Assembly: GCA_937907415.1 (NCBI GenBank)
Contig: CALCHY010000181.1
Coordinates: 1-6,862 of the forward strand
Source of the DNA: an uncultured Trueperaceae bacterium
Lineage (GTDB): Bacteria > Deinococcota > Deinococci > Deinococcales > Trueperaceae
Direction: 5' to 3'
Length of the DNA: 6,862 nt
How positions within the stretch are numbered: position 1 is the first letter of the stretch; every line of letters begins with the position of its first letter. Made by a program: the position numbers and the translations under genes. Positions 1 through 5,456 of this stretch are shown piece by piece. A model generated the notes under the pieces. The model saw nothing but the letters and a program-made list of their open reading frames with translations, was not told the origin of the DNA and ran no database searches.

Positions 1-1
1 G

Positions 2-361
2 ATCGAGCTGCTGATCGTAATCGCGATCATCGGCATCCTCGCCGCCGTACTCATACCGAACCTCATGAGCGCCCGCCGCACCGCCGCCACCCGCGCCGCC
101 GACAGTTACGTTCGTAACGTCTACACGGCTGCGCAGGCCTACCTAGCGGAGAATGTCGCTGCTGACCCGGCGACCGACCCTCTTGTAAATGCGAGCTGCG
201 ACGGCTCTTACACCGCTGGCTCCTACGGCGCCACGGGCGGGGCGGCAAACCTCCTTGGTACTTGCCTGGTTGACGGCACCTCGGGCGACATTGTGGTTAC
301 GTGGGTATATGGATCTGGCACTACGCTGGCTACCACGGCTGGTACTTTCCCGGCTCCGTAA
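2..361 (+). CDS. pilA: Major type IV pilin, 3' part (start lies left of window)
   Basis: This is the pilin subunit that polymerises into the type IV pilus fibre after PilD cleaves its leader. Translation in the second frame from base 2 opens inside the conserved N-terminal helix, IELLIVIAIIGILAAVLIPN, so the leader and the Gly/Phe cleavage site lie just outside the window. The Glu at position 2 of the visible part is the conserved +5 Glu. An amphipathic helix follows (SARRTAATRAADSYVRNVY), then a small, Ser/Thr/Gly-rich globular domain. Two cysteines, in NASCDG and LGTCLV, could form the usual C-terminal disulfide. The 119 visible residues plus about 10 missing ones match the short pilins of Deinococcus. 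The gene stops with TAA and is followed by a strong terminator, so it ends its own transcript and is separate from the minor-pilin operon. The exact paralog is inferred; class assignment is firm. Confidence 0.93.
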   Translation: MELLIVIAIIGILAAVLIPNLMSARRTAATRAADSYVRNVYTAAQAYLAENVAADPATDPLVNASCDGSYTAGSYGATGGAANLLGTCLVDGTSGDIVVTWVYGSGTTLATTAGTFPAP

Positions 362-381
362 CGTTCTAAATTTGCATGGTT

Positions 382-408
382 GGCCGCCTTTCGGGGCGGC
401 CTTTCTCT
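382..408 (+). terminator. Rho-independent terminator of the pilin gene
   Basis: A perfect 7-bp stem, GGCCGCC pairing with GGCGGCC, closes a 6-base loop (TTTCGG) and is followed by TTTCTCTT. It begins 20 bases after the pilin stop codon and fits a classical intrinsic terminator for the highly expressed pilin transcript. Confidence 0.88.
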
Positions 409-430
409 TAACGTGACAACTTGACCGTCT

Positions 431-458
431 AGCTCCGCCCCACTCGGCGGGGCTGTTT
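431..458 (+). terminator. GC-rich hairpin, possible second terminator
   Basis: AGCTCCGCC (431-439) pairs with GGCGGGGCT (446-454) with one G-T wobble around the loop CCACTC, and is followed by GTTT. The T tract is short, so it may be a weak terminator or an RNA structure between old prophage genes. Confidence 0.5.
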
Positions 459-471
459 CGTGCCAATTACT

Positions 472-500
472 GCCCCGCTACGCGCGGGGCGTTCTCGTTT
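472..500 (+). terminator. Third GC-rich hairpin before the lysozyme relic
   Basis: GCCCCGC (472-478) pairs perfectly with GCGGGGC (484-490) around the loop TACGC, followed by GTTCTCGTTT. It lies directly upstream of the AGGAGG ribosome-binding site of the lysozyme relic. It could be a terminator, a phage-type intergenic hairpin or a structure controlling that site. Confidence 0.45.
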
Positions 501-520
501 CAGGAGGTGGTGATCGTGGA

Positions 521-769
521 GTGAGTCAAGCCTTTCGAGAAGCCTTGAAGCGCGTACTGGCGCTACGGGCAGGTTGCTCAGACCACCCGTCTGACCCCGG
601 TGCCGCAACGATTTTCGGCGTGACGCAAGGCACTTACGACTGTTGGCGCGCCGCTAAACGCCTAGCAGTGCAGTCGGTAAAGTTCACCAACACCACCATG
701 ATTGAGGCCATCCCCTGGCAACGGTAATGGCTGGCGGCGGGTTGCGACCAACTCGAGATTCCCTTGGCG
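521..769 (+). pseudogene. Decayed GH108-type N-acetylmuramidase (phage-like endolysin), 5' part
   Basis: Intact relatives cleave the glycan strand of peptidoglycan and serve as phage endolysins or secretion-linked lysozymes. A strong AGGAGG site (502-507) precedes GTG at 521. The reading HPSDPGAATIFGVTQGTYD matches the family signature (D-P-x-D-P-G-G-A-T-x-x-G-I-T-x-x-x-Y), and LAVQSVKF matches the segment after it. The gene is dead: the expected E-G-G at residues 16-18 reads R-A-G, so the catalytic Glu is gone. A TAA at 725-727 also falls where the family has Tyr in Y-W-x-A-A-G-C-D-Q-L; the frame continues as WLAAGCDQLEIPLA beyond the stop. Around 764-772 similarity ends and antisense IS30 sequence begins, so the C-terminal half is lost or displaced. 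The start codon overlaps an upstream TGA (GTGA at 521-524), a phage-like coupling. Family identity is from motif memory, not a search. Confidence 0.78.
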
Positions 770-1150
770 TTCGTGGGCGGCGAGCTTCTTACCCTGATCC
801 CAGGTGAGGTTGCGCCTGAGTGCACCGGGCAGGGTCAGCACGGGCGGGCTCAGGGCAGCAGCCACCACCCGCTCGGCGGTGCGCCGCTCAGGCAGCGCCA
901 AGAGTATCACGAGGGTTCTTGCGCTCCACCAGCGCGCCGATCTGCTAGTACTGCTTTGCGCCGAAGCTGAGGTCGCCCTCCTTATGCGTTTAGTGGAAAG
1001 CGCCAGGGCTGTCAAAGGGCTCCCGTTACCCCTGGGGCACTCGGTATGGCTGAAGTTCCCGGCCGAGTCGACGGCTCAGTGGGAATGGCCGCCGGATGCC
1101 AGCTTGATTGCTTAACCGCTGATTGAGAATCGCGACTTTCATCGCCGCCT
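767..1150 (-). pseudogene. IS30-family transposase remnant, frameshifted and internally deleted
   Basis: IS30 transposases carry an N-terminal helix-turn-helix and a C-terminal DDE integrase-fold domain. Read on the minus strand from about 1150, one frame gives AILNQRLSNQA then RRLGRELQPY, resembling the DNA-binding helices. The same frame gives HKEGDLSFGAKQY and QIGALVER (about 986 to 930), matching the family's H-W-E-G-D-L ... G-x-L-V-E-R with the first catalytic Asp at 972-974. A frameshift near 915-925 moves to another frame that reads TLVILLALPERRTAERVV and LPGALRRNLTWDQGKKLA up to 767. This is the family's T-W-D-x-G-K motif with the second Asp. In-frame stops occur (for example TAG after KQY), the Trp of WEGD is Lys, most of the linker between HTH and DDE domain is missing, and the final NENTNG Glu segment is absent. 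It directly abuts the lysozyme relic. The DDE part is convincing, the HTH part moderate. Confidence 0.72.
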
Positions 1151-1203
1151 AAGGACGTGCCGGCATGGTCATCGACAAGGGTAGACGTGAGAAAGGAGAG
1201 AAC

Positions 1204-1550
1204 CATGCCGCCACTCTGGGTAGGAATCGGTGCGGGGGAAGAGATAGCACCACCTCGTGGCGCTCAAAGCTGAAGCTAAGGTGCTACTCAGCCAGTCGGT
1301 CAATAACGACTAAGCTGCCCTGGTCGAACTCATCGGCGCCATATCCACGCTGCCCTCTGGGGTGCCCGTGGGGTGGGCGATGGACCAATACGCCCGCGGG
1401 CTGGCGCTCCTGGTCGGATTACTCGCCGCCCACGGCCAAGGCCTTGTGCACATCCCCGGCCACGTCACTCATCACGCTGCAGCCACCTACCGTGGGGACA
1501 AGAATACCCAACGACAAGCTACTCAGCGCCCAGCGAAGCTACGTCAGGAG
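1204..1550 (+). pseudogene. Decayed small ORF of unknown, possibly phage, origin
   Basis: An AAAGGAGAG site (1192-1200) precedes ATG at 1204, which reads MPPLWVGIGAGEEIA before losing sense. From about 1251 another frame is protein-like: LVALKAEAKVLLSQSVNND, a TAA stop at 1308-1310, then AALVELIGAISTLPSGVPV, GWAMDQYARGLALLVGLLA, HVTHHAAATYRGDKNTQ. Evenly amphipathic, coding-like sequence on both sides of the stop, plus the start region in a different frame, indicates one gene of about 110-120 residues with at least one frameshift and one nonsense mutation. A short hydrophobic run (LALLVGLLA) hints at membrane association, but I do not recognise the family. Its place just after an endolysin relic suggests a prophage lysis or tail-end cassette; this is inference. 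The 3' limit is approximate because the frame stays open to 1697 without clear coding character. Confidence 0.55.
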
Positions 1551-1770
1551 CCGGAGTGTTGCCCTCGCCGGTTGAAAGTACCGTTCTTGGATCGAGTCAT
1601 CGCTCACTCCGCTCCAGCATTGTTCGTACTTCTTATTCTGCAGGAGCCATGCCCAGCGTCCGTGACGTTGGTTTCGATAGGTATCGGAGTTGTTTAGTCA
1701 GCGGGTTCCAGGCCTCAGTATAGCGGTTCTTCTGGACCAAGAGTTACCTTGCAGCCCGCACCGGCCAGCG
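1551..1770. other. Intergenic stretch with no recognised gene
   Basis: I see no protein family, tRNA or clear structure on either strand. Open frames here are short, lack ribosome-binding sites and read as low-information sequence. It is probably further decayed DNA of the relic region plus the upstream flank of the minor-pilin promoter. Confidence 0.5.
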
Positions 1771-1800
1771 TTGAACCCTCCTATCGGTCGGCCACATAAT
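1771..1800 (+). promoter_or_regulatory. Candidate sigma-70 promoter of the minor-pilin operon
   Basis: TTGAAC (1771-1776) and CATAAT (1795-1800) are separated by 18 bases, giving 4/6 and 5/6 matches to the -35 and -10 consensus. Transcription would start near 1807 and leave a leader of about 110 bases before the first pilin gene. It is the best-placed promoter in the gap, but it was found by eye in a short search space. Confidence 0.45.
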
Positions 1801-1852
1801 TCCGCAACATACCCTCAGGTGCCCGGTTGTGGACTTCGTGTCAGTTTAGGAG

Positions 1853-1924
1853 ATGAACCGCCCCTCTTTGGGGGTAGCGGAGAACGTCAGCCACCACTAC
1901 GCTGAAACCTGTGATTGCATGTGA
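1853..1924 (+). CDS. Possible 23-codon leader ORF overlapping the first minor-pilin start
   Basis: ATG at 1853 opens MNRPSLGVAENVSHHYAETCDCM and stops at TGA 1922-1924, so the stop shares the GTGA with the GTG start at 1921 of the pilin gene. The pilin gene has no visible Shine-Dalgarno sequence of its own, so translation coupled to this leader is a tempting idea. Against it, the only AGGAG (1848-1852) directly touches the ATG, which is too close for normal initiation, and the peptide matches nothing I know. A CCGCCCC/GGGG-GTA-GCGG fold (1859-1880) lies inside it. Confidence 0.2.
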   Translation: MNRPSLGVAENVSHHYAETCDCM

Positions 1925-2376
1925 CTAGGCTTAGCGACGGGTTTACAATCATCGAGCTTGTTGTGGTCGTCGCCATTCTCGGAATTGTAGCGGCCATCGG
2001 CTTCGTGAGATTGCCGAGCGATCGACTTGCGGTTAATCAAGCCGCAGATGGCTTGGCTGCAGATGTGAAGCTGGCTCGCTTTCAGGCAATCAGCAGGAAC
2101 ACGTACGTCGAGATTCGAATTTCTCCCGGCACAAACTCGTACGCAGTTTTGGAACGAGACAGCGGAGATCAAATCAAGGGCGTGACACTCGGTTCTGACG
2201 GGCGCTCGCCAAGCGTGCGAATCTCGTCTGTGGATACGCCAGCGAACAATATAGTGTTCGACCCTCGCGGTATCGGTATTGGAGCTGGCCCTCAGAATGT
2301 CGAGTTCTCCAGCCAGCGATCGGACTTCTCGAGGACAGTGGAAATCAGTCAGCAGGGGAGAGTGGCTGTCAAATGA
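1921..2376 (+). CDS. GspH/FimT-like minor pilin (first gene of the pilus-tip operon)
   Basis: This is a minor pseudopilin, expected to join a tip complex that primes pilus assembly, and a counterpart of the first pilins in the Thermus PilA1-PilA2-PilW-ComZ set. The leader MTRLSDG is followed by FTIIELVVVVAILGIVAAIG, a class III prepilin signal with Gly -1, Phe +1 and Glu +5, then an amphipathic helix (LAADVKLARFQAISRNTY) typical of GspH/FimT. The globular part ends in QQGRVAVK and contains no cysteine. The frame is closed by TGA at 1912-1914, so only TTG 1915 or GTG 1921 can start it. GTG is chosen as the better codon, although neither has a clear ribosome-binding site. Its stop overlaps the next start by 4 bp (ATGA). 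The length of about 151 residues is normal. FimT proteins can bind DNA in some bacteria; whether this one does is unknown. Confidence 0.88.
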   Translation: MTRLSDGFTIIELVVVVAILGIVAAIGFVRLPSDRLAVNQAADGLAADVKLARFQAISRNTYVEIRISPGTNSYAVLERDSGDQIKGVTLGSDGRSPSVRISSVDTPANNIVFDPRGIGIGAGPQNVEFSSQRSDFSRTVEISQQGRVAVK

Positions 2377-2816
2377 GGTGGGCTAGCGTCAGCTCCTTGC
2401 GTTCTCTAGGTCTTTCATTGGTAGAGGTCCTGGTGGCTTTAGTGCTCGTAGCTATTGCAGTTACTGCGTTGACGATGAGTCAAGCCACTAGCCTGAGGGT
2501 ATCGCGGGCTTCGGTGCTGGCATCGGACGCGACACAGATTGCAAACGAGTCCTTAGAAGTTCTAACGCAGAGAGTATTGGAGGACTTTGGTGCATACCAG
2601 CTTTGTCCTGGAACCTCCATCTGTTCGGGCTCAACTGACCGGGGTCAGTTTGTTGTTGATTTCCGCATATCTCGTGGCGTTGGTTACGAGTTCGAAGGGT
2701 TAATTGAAATTGATGTGGTCGTTGACGGCCCTTCAAGCGCGGAGTTGGAGCATTACGTTTCGTGCATGGACGTAAGCCCCCCACCCACGGTAACCAATCC
2801 TGGAGTGTGCATTTAG
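2373..2816 (+). CDS. pilV: PilV-like minor pilin
   Basis: This is the second minor pilin of the operon, predicted to sit in the PilV/GspI position of the tip complex in the inner membrane and periplasm. The leader MRWASVSSLRSLG precedes LSLVEVLVALVLVAIAVTAL, with Gly -1, Leu +1 and Glu +5. The S-L-V-E-V-L-V-A pattern is characteristic of PilV/GspI proteins, as is the following ALTMSQATSLRVSRAS helix. Four cysteines (in QLCPG, SICSG, VSCMD and the end PGVCI) could form two disulfides. Length is 147 residues, usual for the family. The start ATG overlaps the previous stop, so translation is probably coupled; a loose GGGGAG lies about 15 bases upstream. One base separates its stop from the next gene. 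The class is secure; correspondence to a specific Thermus gene is inferred. Confidence 0.88.
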   Translation: MRWASVSSLRSLGLSLVEVLVALVLVAIAVTALTMSQATSLRVSRASVLASDATQIANESLEVLTQRVLEDFGAYQLCPGTSICSGSTDRGQFVVDFRISRGVGYEFEGLIEIDVVVDGPSSAELEHYVSCMDVSPPPTVTNPGVCI

Positions 2817-2817
2817 C

Positions 2818-3552
2818 ATGACTCGGCCATCTCGTGTATCGGGCGTCACCATCGTCGAGTTGTTGCTTGCATTGGCTATTTCAGGGCTGATTCTTGGCGC
2901 GTTGGTGGCCTTCTTCCGTCTTCAAACGCAGGTATCTGGTGATCTTCAAAGCCGAAATGAAGTTGAAGGCACGCTAAGAAGTGTAGGCGAAGTCCTTATG
3001 CAGGATTTGCAGCTGGCGGGTTCGCGAGCCATTTTTAATGGAACTAACGTGACCTACCTAGAGCTCAGGCAAACGCCAGAACCGGCAGATACATCTAGTG
3101 CTGAGTGGGAGACGTGGAGATCTGAGCAGTGTTCTGGAGCCTACCGGGACGGGTGTGTCGCCTTGGACCAGGGCTCCGCAGACGTAACGATTTATTACGC
3201 CACTTCTTTGGACCGAGGTGCTAGTAGTGCCTGCCGGCGAATCGAGTACATGCTAGACGAGGACGGAGTTCTCTATAGGAAGGACGTGGACTGTGACGAT
3301 ACTAGTTCGGGCTTCGTCGGCTATAGCTTTGCTTCTGGCATTGATGCCATAGTCCTGGAGTTCATCTGCCATAACCCAGACACCGTCGTAGACGATATTT
3401 CGATCTGTTACAGCGCGACGACGTATCCGCGCCAGGCGACGCTGACCATTACTGGACATGCAGAGAGGGCTAGTCAGCCAACGTCAGCAACCGTGACGTT
3501 TGCAACCTCGTTGCCGAACCTCCGGCCACCGGTCGATTACCTCGACCTCTAG
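2818..3552 (+). CDS. pilW: PilW-like minor pilin
   Basis: This is the third minor pilin, predicted to act like PilW/GspJ in the tip complex and in competence pili. The short leader MTRPSRVSG is followed by VTIVELLLALAISGLILGAL, with Gly -1, Val +1 and Glu +5. A long helix with charged residues (FFRLQTQVSGDLQSRNEVE) and the segment VGEVLMQDLQLAG are typical of PilW/GspJ. The globular domain has cysteines in close pairs (EQC...DGC, SAC...VDC, FIC...ISIC), suggesting several disulfides in an exported protein. The C-terminus has a beta-rich run (ATLTITGHAE, ATVTFATSL). Length, 244 residues, is normal. ATG follows the previous stop by one base, with GGAG at 2802-2805 as a rather distant ribosome-binding site. 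Confidence 0.88.
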   Translation: MTRPSRVSGVTIVELLLALAISGLILGALVAFFRLQTQVSGDLQSRNEVEGTLRSVGEVLMQDLQLAGSRAIFNGTNVTYLELRQTPEPADTSSAEWETWRSEQCSGAYRDGCVALDQGSADVTIYYATSLDRGASSACRRIEYMLDEDGVLYRKDVDCDDTSSGFVGYSFASGIDAIVLEFICHNPDTVVDDISICYSATTYPRQATLTITGHAERASQPTSATVTFATSLPNLRPPVDYLDL

Positions 3553-3555
3553 GAG
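3551..3555 (+). promoter_or_regulatory. Ribosome-binding site of the ComZ-like gene
   Basis: AGGAG overlaps the last two bases of the PilW stop codon and lies six bases before ATG 3562. It is the only textbook Shine-Dalgarno sequence in the operon and fixes this start. Confidence 0.75.
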
Positions 3556-3561
3556 CCACAC

Positions 3562-5139
3562 ATGAAACGCAATGAAGGATTCGCACTCGTCATCTCACTC
3601 GTCGTAATCGTGGCCGTCGCCATAGTGGTTCTCGGTGGTGCGTTCACGACATTGATTGACCGACAGATTTCGAGTAACCAGCAGGGCGCGAACGCTTCCT
3701 ACTACGTCGCTCAAGCGGGGCTGGCCCAATACAAGACGCTAATCTTCAAGAACCTCGTGGACTATTACAGTCAAGAGGGGCAAGGTTGGTGCGCATCACC
3801 GGTTGCTCCGGGAATTCGGGACGGATTCGGTCAGATTATCCTCGCCGACGGGGCGACCAGTAGCCCAGCGGCTTTTGGTCCAGGGACGTATCAGGTGACT
3901 TTTCAGGTTCGTGATACCTACATGATTCTTACGTCCGTGGGGCGCGTGGGTAAGTCCCAGACTGCACTACAACTGGTTGCTACCGCAGGTGGTGGTCCCG
4001 CTGGCGCTTGGGACAACGCGATTCTCGCAGCGGGCACGACTCCAGGTTCAAAGGCCATTAACGGGAATGTCTCGGTCTACGGCTCCGTGCACATAGTGCG
4101 GGGCGACTTGACTGTAGATAATTCTGGACTCGCACTCGGCGGGGGGGCGGGAATTTACAATACCTACCTTGGCGACGGTACTGGCAAGAGCGATGCTAGT
4201 GCTGCGATGGCCGGCATTACAGGTGATGGCAATGTGGATCTATGCGCTCGCTTGAAGGTGAAGAGTGGGAGTGTCTACCTGGAAAGCGGCGCGTCAGTCC
4301 TTGGAAGTAGCGTACCTAATGGCGAGCTGTATAGTGTGCATCTAGGGAACGGCCGTGTTTACAACGGTAAGCCGACCTCGAACCCAACTGAGATCACGGA
4401 TCACGCAGATAGTTCGCTGGTCAATTTGCGGTATCCTGTCTCCGGCATGAACAGTGGCTACGACGGTTATGACATTGAGTTGCCGGTTCTAAGCGGAAGT
4501 TACCCGAACGACGTTCCCTCCTTCACGGTCACGGCCGCTGACTGTCCGTGGCTTGTATCGGGCGCCGTTATTAGGTTGCCACCTTCAGCGGTGGGCACTT
4601 GTGGGGACGCAAATGGTTCTATCGCCTGGAACTCAGGTGGTTACCTAGAAATATCCGGATCGATTAACACAGGCCCGTTGGACGTAACAGTCATAGGCGA
4701 TATTGAGTACTCCGGGAAAGGCAGTATCCGCGTTGGATCGGGCGCGGCCGACGCATCCGCATTGTTTAGTGTTTATAAAAGTAGTATCACGCCACGCGGT
4801 GGAGGTTACCCGACGGTGAACGCACTTGCGGTGGTGAGCAGTGGTGACGTAGAATTCTCGGCTAGCGGTACTGGTGGGTTCAGTCCAATTGCCGCTATGA
4901 TTTACGCAGCTGACAAGGCGACGTTCGAGAAACAAGTGTTAATTGCTGGATCAATCATCGCTAATACGTTCGACATGGGTAAAAACGTGCCGAAGATTGC
5001 ATATCATCCCGATATCCGGAACGTTGCCGAAGAGTTGTGCCTAGTAGGGTCCTTCTGTTACGGAGGGGAAATCCCGCCTAACCCAGGCATCCTCAGCGAC
5101 ATCTCTGTCGAACGTAGGGATACTGCTGCTATAGACTGA
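3562..5139 (+). CDS. comZ: Large ComZ/PilX-like minor pilin with predicted beta-solenoid domain
   Basis: This is a probable pilus-tip pilin used in natural DNA uptake. Thermus thermophilus ComZ, of similar size and operon position, binds DNA and carries a large beta-solenoid inserted in its pilin fold (established knowledge). Here the leader MKRNEG is followed by FALVISLVVIVAVAIVVLGG and the helix RQISSNQQGANASYYVAQAG, a PilX_N-type start. There is no Glu at +5 (Ile instead), as in GspK/PilX-type tip subunits. From about residue 145 to 480 the protein is rich in Gly, Ser, Val and Asn with repeating beta strands (AINGNVSVYGSVHIVRG, SGSVYLESGASVLGS, YLEISGSINTG, GSIRVGSG), consistent with a solenoid. 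Then come AAMIYAADKATFEKQVLIAG and KNVPKIAYHPDIRN, resembling the conserved C-terminal part of ComZ proteins. Six cysteines include the pair LCLVGSFC near the end. At 525 residues it is far longer than ordinary PilX proteins. It ends the operon. Confidence 0.85.
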   Translation: MKRNEGFALVISLVVIVAVAIVVLGGAFTTLIDRQISSNQQGANASYYVAQAGLAQYKTLIFKNLVDYYSQEGQGWCASPVAPGIRDGFGQIILADGATSSPAAFGPGTYQVTFQVRDTYMILTSVGRVGKSQTALQLVATAGGGPAGAWDNAILAAGTTPGSKAINGNVSVYGSVHIVRGDLTVDNSGLALGGGAGIYNTYLGDGTGKSDASAAMAGITGDGNVDLCARLKVKSGSVYLESGASVLGSSVPNGELYSVHLGNGRVYNGKPTSNPTEITDHADSSLVNLRYPVSGMNSGYDGYDIELPVLSGSYPNDVPSFTVTAADCPWLVSGAVIRLPPSAVGTCGDANGSIAWNSGGYLEISGSINTGPLDVTVIGDIEYSGKGSIRVGSGAADASALFSVYKSSITPRGGGYPTVNALAVVSSGDVEFSASGTGGFSPIAAMIYAADKATFEKQVLIAGSIIANTFDMGKNVPKIAYHPDIRNVAEELCLVGSFCYGGEIPPNPGILSDISVERRDTAAID

Positions 5140-5140
5140 G

Positions 5141-5282
5141 GCTTGAGGAGCAAGCGGCGATTGTCAGGCTATGGACACAACCATTCTCGGTGCGGAGATG
5201 TGAATCGACAATCAGAGCTTTTTGCACGAACGCAAGAGCGCGACCACGTGCTCTAGCAAAGGCGCATTTGCAACTTGCGCCT
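5141..5282. repeat. Series of inverted repeats downstream of the operon
   Basis: Four potential stem-loops follow one another. GCTTG/CAAGC with loop AGGAG is at 5141-5155. GATTGTC (5159-5165) pairs with GACAATC (5207-5213) across 41 bases and is followed by a T5 run (5219-5223). AGAGCGCG/CGTGCTCT (one G-T pair) with loop ACCA is at 5235-5254. AGGCGCA/TGCGCCT with a 9-base loop is at 5260-5282. The first two may end the pilin operon transcript; the last two have no T tract on the plus strand. A structured 3' UTR or small RNA is possible, but no known RNA family was recognised. Confidence 0.5.
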
Positions 5283-5355
5283 GGCAAGCTGGGGTACAGT
5301 CTCGTGATGGGTGCTCCTCCGGGAGTGCGCGCCGTGAGCTAGCCTCGTCGTGGCC

Positions 5356-5393
5356 TACTGATACGTCCTACGTGTACTGATACGTCCTAGGTG
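5356..5393. repeat. Tandem direct repeat, two 19-bp units
   Basis: TACTGATACGTCCTACGTG (5356-5374) is followed immediately by the same 19 bases with one change, C to G at position 16 (5375-5393). Each unit includes ACGTCCTA. Adjacent near-identical units in a non-coding gap upstream of a gene start suggest a double operator or a small tandem duplication. No further copies are visible in the window. Confidence 0.85.
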
Positions 5394-5415
5394 TCCGGCA
5401 GCTCGGCGAAAACGA

Positions 5416-5456
5416 CCGTGCTTAGCCACGCCGATAGTCACGCTGGCCAGGCACGG
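5416..5456. repeat. Imperfect long inverted repeat
   Basis: CCGTGC (5416-5421) pairs with GCACGG (5451-5456). After a small internal loop, GCCA (5425-5428) pairs with TGGC (5444-5447), with CG/CG extending inward past an unpaired C. This gives a bulged hairpin of about 41 bases just after the tandem repeat, upstream of the gene start at 5592. Function is unknown. Confidence 0.4.

Noticed and set aside
804..1115. Plus-strand open frame of 103 residues in the relic region
   Set aside because: The region is explained by an IS30 transposase remnant on the opposite strand; the plus-strand reading matches no family and lacks a ribosome-binding site.
1362..1697. A separate gene starting at GTG 1362
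   Set aside because: Protein-like sequence in the same frame continues upstream past the TAA at 1308, and there is no ribosome-binding site at 1362, so this is the tail of the broken gene from 1204.
1700..1740. Possible tRNA, because of GGTTC and paired-looking segments
   Set aside because: No acceptor stem, anticodon arm or proper T arm can be formed.
1820..1850. Possible IS terminal repeat (TGGACTTCGTGTCAGTTTAG) left of the operon
   Set aside because: It vaguely recalls ends of some insertion sequences, but no partner repeat or transposase remnant is visible nearby.
5356..5393. CRISPR-like array
   Set aside because: The two units are directly adjacent without spacers and there are only two of them; no cas genes are present.
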